NCBI GenBank assembly: GCA_945787585.1
Contig: CALZIG010000102.1
Span: 1 to 15,721, forward strand
Origin: an uncultured Gammaproteobacteria bacterium
GTDB taxonomy: Bacteria > Pseudomonadota > Gammaproteobacteria > SZUA-140
Direction of reading: 5' to 3'
DNA length: 15,721 nucleotides
In this document: positions 14,763 through 15,721 of the stretch, piece after piece
Layout: every line of letters starts with the position of its first letter
How positions within the stretch are numbered: position 1 is the stretch's first letter
Program-made: the position numbers and the translations under genes
The notes under the pieces: generated by a model
Databases searched by the model: none
Told to the model about the DNA's origin: nothing
Seen by the model: only the letters and a program-made list of their open reading frames with translations

Positions 14763-15344
14763 TTATGCCGCGAAATTCTTCGCTACAAATTCCCAGTTAA
14801 CCAGGTTCCAGAACGCCTCGACATACTTGGGGCGTGCATTGCGGTAATCAACATAGTAGGCGTGTTCCCACACATCGCAGGTGAGCAGTGCAGTTTGATC
14901 TGAGGTCATTGGGGTGCCAGCATTGCTGGTACTCGCCAGTGCCAGTGAGCCATCACTATTTTTGACCAGCCAACCCCAACCAGAACCGAAGGTGGTGATG
15001 GAGGTCTGGCTGAACTTGGTTTTGAATTCGTCGAATGAACCGAAGCTGCTGTTGATCGCATCCAGCAGTGCGCCGGTAGGTTCGCCGCCGCCGTTAGGGC
15101 TCAGGCAGTTCCAGTAGAATGAATGATTCCAGATCTGTGCCGCATTGTTAAACATGCCGCCACTTGATTTTTGAATGATCTCTTCCAGTGTCATCGATTC
15201 AAATTCAGTACCTTTAATCAGGTTATTCAAATTGGTGACGTAAGTCTGATGATGTTTGCCGTAGTGAAACTCAAGTGTCTCCGCAGAGATGTGAGGTTCT
15301 AGGGCATTCATTGCATAAGGTAGCTCGGGGAGTTTATGTTCCAT
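14763..15344 (-). CDS. sodB: Superoxide dismutase, Fe type
   Basis: A 193-residue cytoplasmic enzyme converting superoxide to oxygen and hydrogen peroxide. The metal ligands are visible: His in [10 protein letters not shown], His in [12 protein letters not shown], and Asp and His in [13 protein letters not shown]. The Gln in [13 protein letters not shown] (short form [11 protein letters not shown]) is the position typical of iron rather than manganese enzymes, and the length equals that of classical SodB. The start at 15344 ([10 protein letters not shown]) is chosen because AAAGGA lies 7 bases upstream; a longer in-frame start at 15380 would add an atypical 12 residues. It is divergent from the hydantoinase B-like gene with 106 bases between start codons. 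Confidence 0.97.
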   Translation of the reverse strand: MEHKLPELPYAMNALEPHISAETLEFHYGKHHQTYVTNLNNLIKGTEFESMTLEEIIQKSSGGMFNNAAQIWNHSFYWNCLSPNGGGEPTGALLDAINSSFGSFDEFKTKFSQTSITTFGSGWGWLVKNSDGSLALASTSNAGTPMTSDQTALLTCDVWEHAYYVDYRNARPKYVEAFWNLVNWEFVAKNFAA

Positions 15345-15351
15345 GTCAGTT

Positions 15352-15357
15352 TCCTTT
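15352..15357 (-). promoter_or_regulatory. sodB ribosome binding site
   Basis: AAAGGA on the minus strand, 7 bases before the ATG at 15344, fixes the sodB start against the longer alternative at 15380. Confidence 0.75.
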
Positions 15358-15450
15358 ATTGTAATCACTGGATGGCGCATAAACTAACGCTAAATCGTGC
15401 ATAAATCAATGTGATTCGCAGTGCCTGTCTGCTCTGTTAAGATAAGCGGC

Positions 15451-15721
15451 ATGATGGATTCTATCTCACTGAGTATCTTTGCCAGCCGTATTAATGCCAT
15501 TTGTGAGGAAATGGGGGCGGTGCTGCAATCTACGGCGCTCTCGCCCAACATCAAAGATCGGCTCGATTTCTCCTGTGCAGTGTTTGGTCCTGCGGGCGAA
15601 CTGTGCGCGCAGGCGGCGCATATTCCGGTGCACCTTGGCAGTATGGCCTTTGCCATGTCCGGGATTGTCACGGCGCTTGAATGGCAGGCGGGTGATATGG
15701 TGGTGGTGAACGATCCCTACC
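15451..15721 (+). CDS. Hydantoinase B/5-oxoprolinase-type protein, 3' end missing
   Basis: The first 90 codons of a gene that leaves the window. The protein begins MMDSISLSIFASRINAI and continues CEEMGAVLQSTALSPNIKDR, LDFSCAVFGPAGEL, CAQAAHIPVHLGSMAFAM and GDMVVVNDPY. This is the characteristic N-terminus of the hydantoinase B/HyuB and 5-oxoprolinase beta-domain family (ATP-dependent opening of hydantoin or oxoproline rings, usually with a HyuA partner). The full protein is normally above 500 residues, so only a fraction is seen. A second ATG at 15454 is an equal candidate start; neither has a strong ribosome binding site. Whether it is HyuB alone or part of a fused oxoprolinase cannot be decided here. 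Confidence 0.9.
   Translation, partial: MMDSISLSIFASRINAICEEMGAVLQSTALSPNIKDRLDFSCAVFGPAGELCAQAAHIPVHLGSMAFAMSGIVTALEWQAGDMVVVNDPY

Noticed and set aside
15390-15671. Minus-strand ORF over the right edge
   Set aside because: The plus-strand frame from 15451 encodes a clear hydantoinase B-type N-terminus, so this is an antisense shadow.

Overview
The window reads as chromosome of a gammaproteobacterium: cytochrome c4, Fe-type superoxide dismutase, an argD-argF pair and an ATPase of the type found at exosortase A (XrtA/PEP-CTERM) loci. Species cannot be named from this sequence alone. No rRNA, tRNA, CRISPR, insertion sequence or phage gene was seen.

Left part (1-8400) is accessory. It opens inside a non-ribosomal peptide synthetase (NRPS): the end of a condensation domain, a complete adenylation domain whose ten-residue code reads almost exactly as the glycine signature, and a carrier domain, with no thioesterase. 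Next on the same strand are two overlapping alpha/beta-hydrolase genes, one lacking the catalytic Ser and His and one with a Cys nucleophile, then a membrane-anchored PEBP-like protein. A sigma-54-like promoter sits just before the first hydrolase. Facing them are an EntD-type phosphopantetheinyl transferase (able in principle to arm the NRPS carrier domain) and a PQQ-type secreted sugar dehydrogenase. An XrtA-locus-type AAA ATPase follows. My reading is an NRPS-dependent cell-surface or exopolymer locus related to exosortase A gene clusters, whose remainder lies to the left of the window.

Middle and right (8555-15721) are mostly housekeeping: a diheme cytochrome c4 closed by a strong bidirectional terminator; a leftward argD-argF-ABC ATPase operon with overlapping or near-touching genes; a rightward protein with two cyclic-nucleotide-binding-like domains and a rhodanese domain; a Nudix hydrolase and sodB, both leftward; and the first 90 codons of a hydantoinase B/5-oxoprolinase-type gene running off the right edge.

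The points most worth following are the NRPS/hydrolase/sigma-54 unit, a possible frameshifted membrane tail on the ATPase, and the double cNMP-rhodanese protein.
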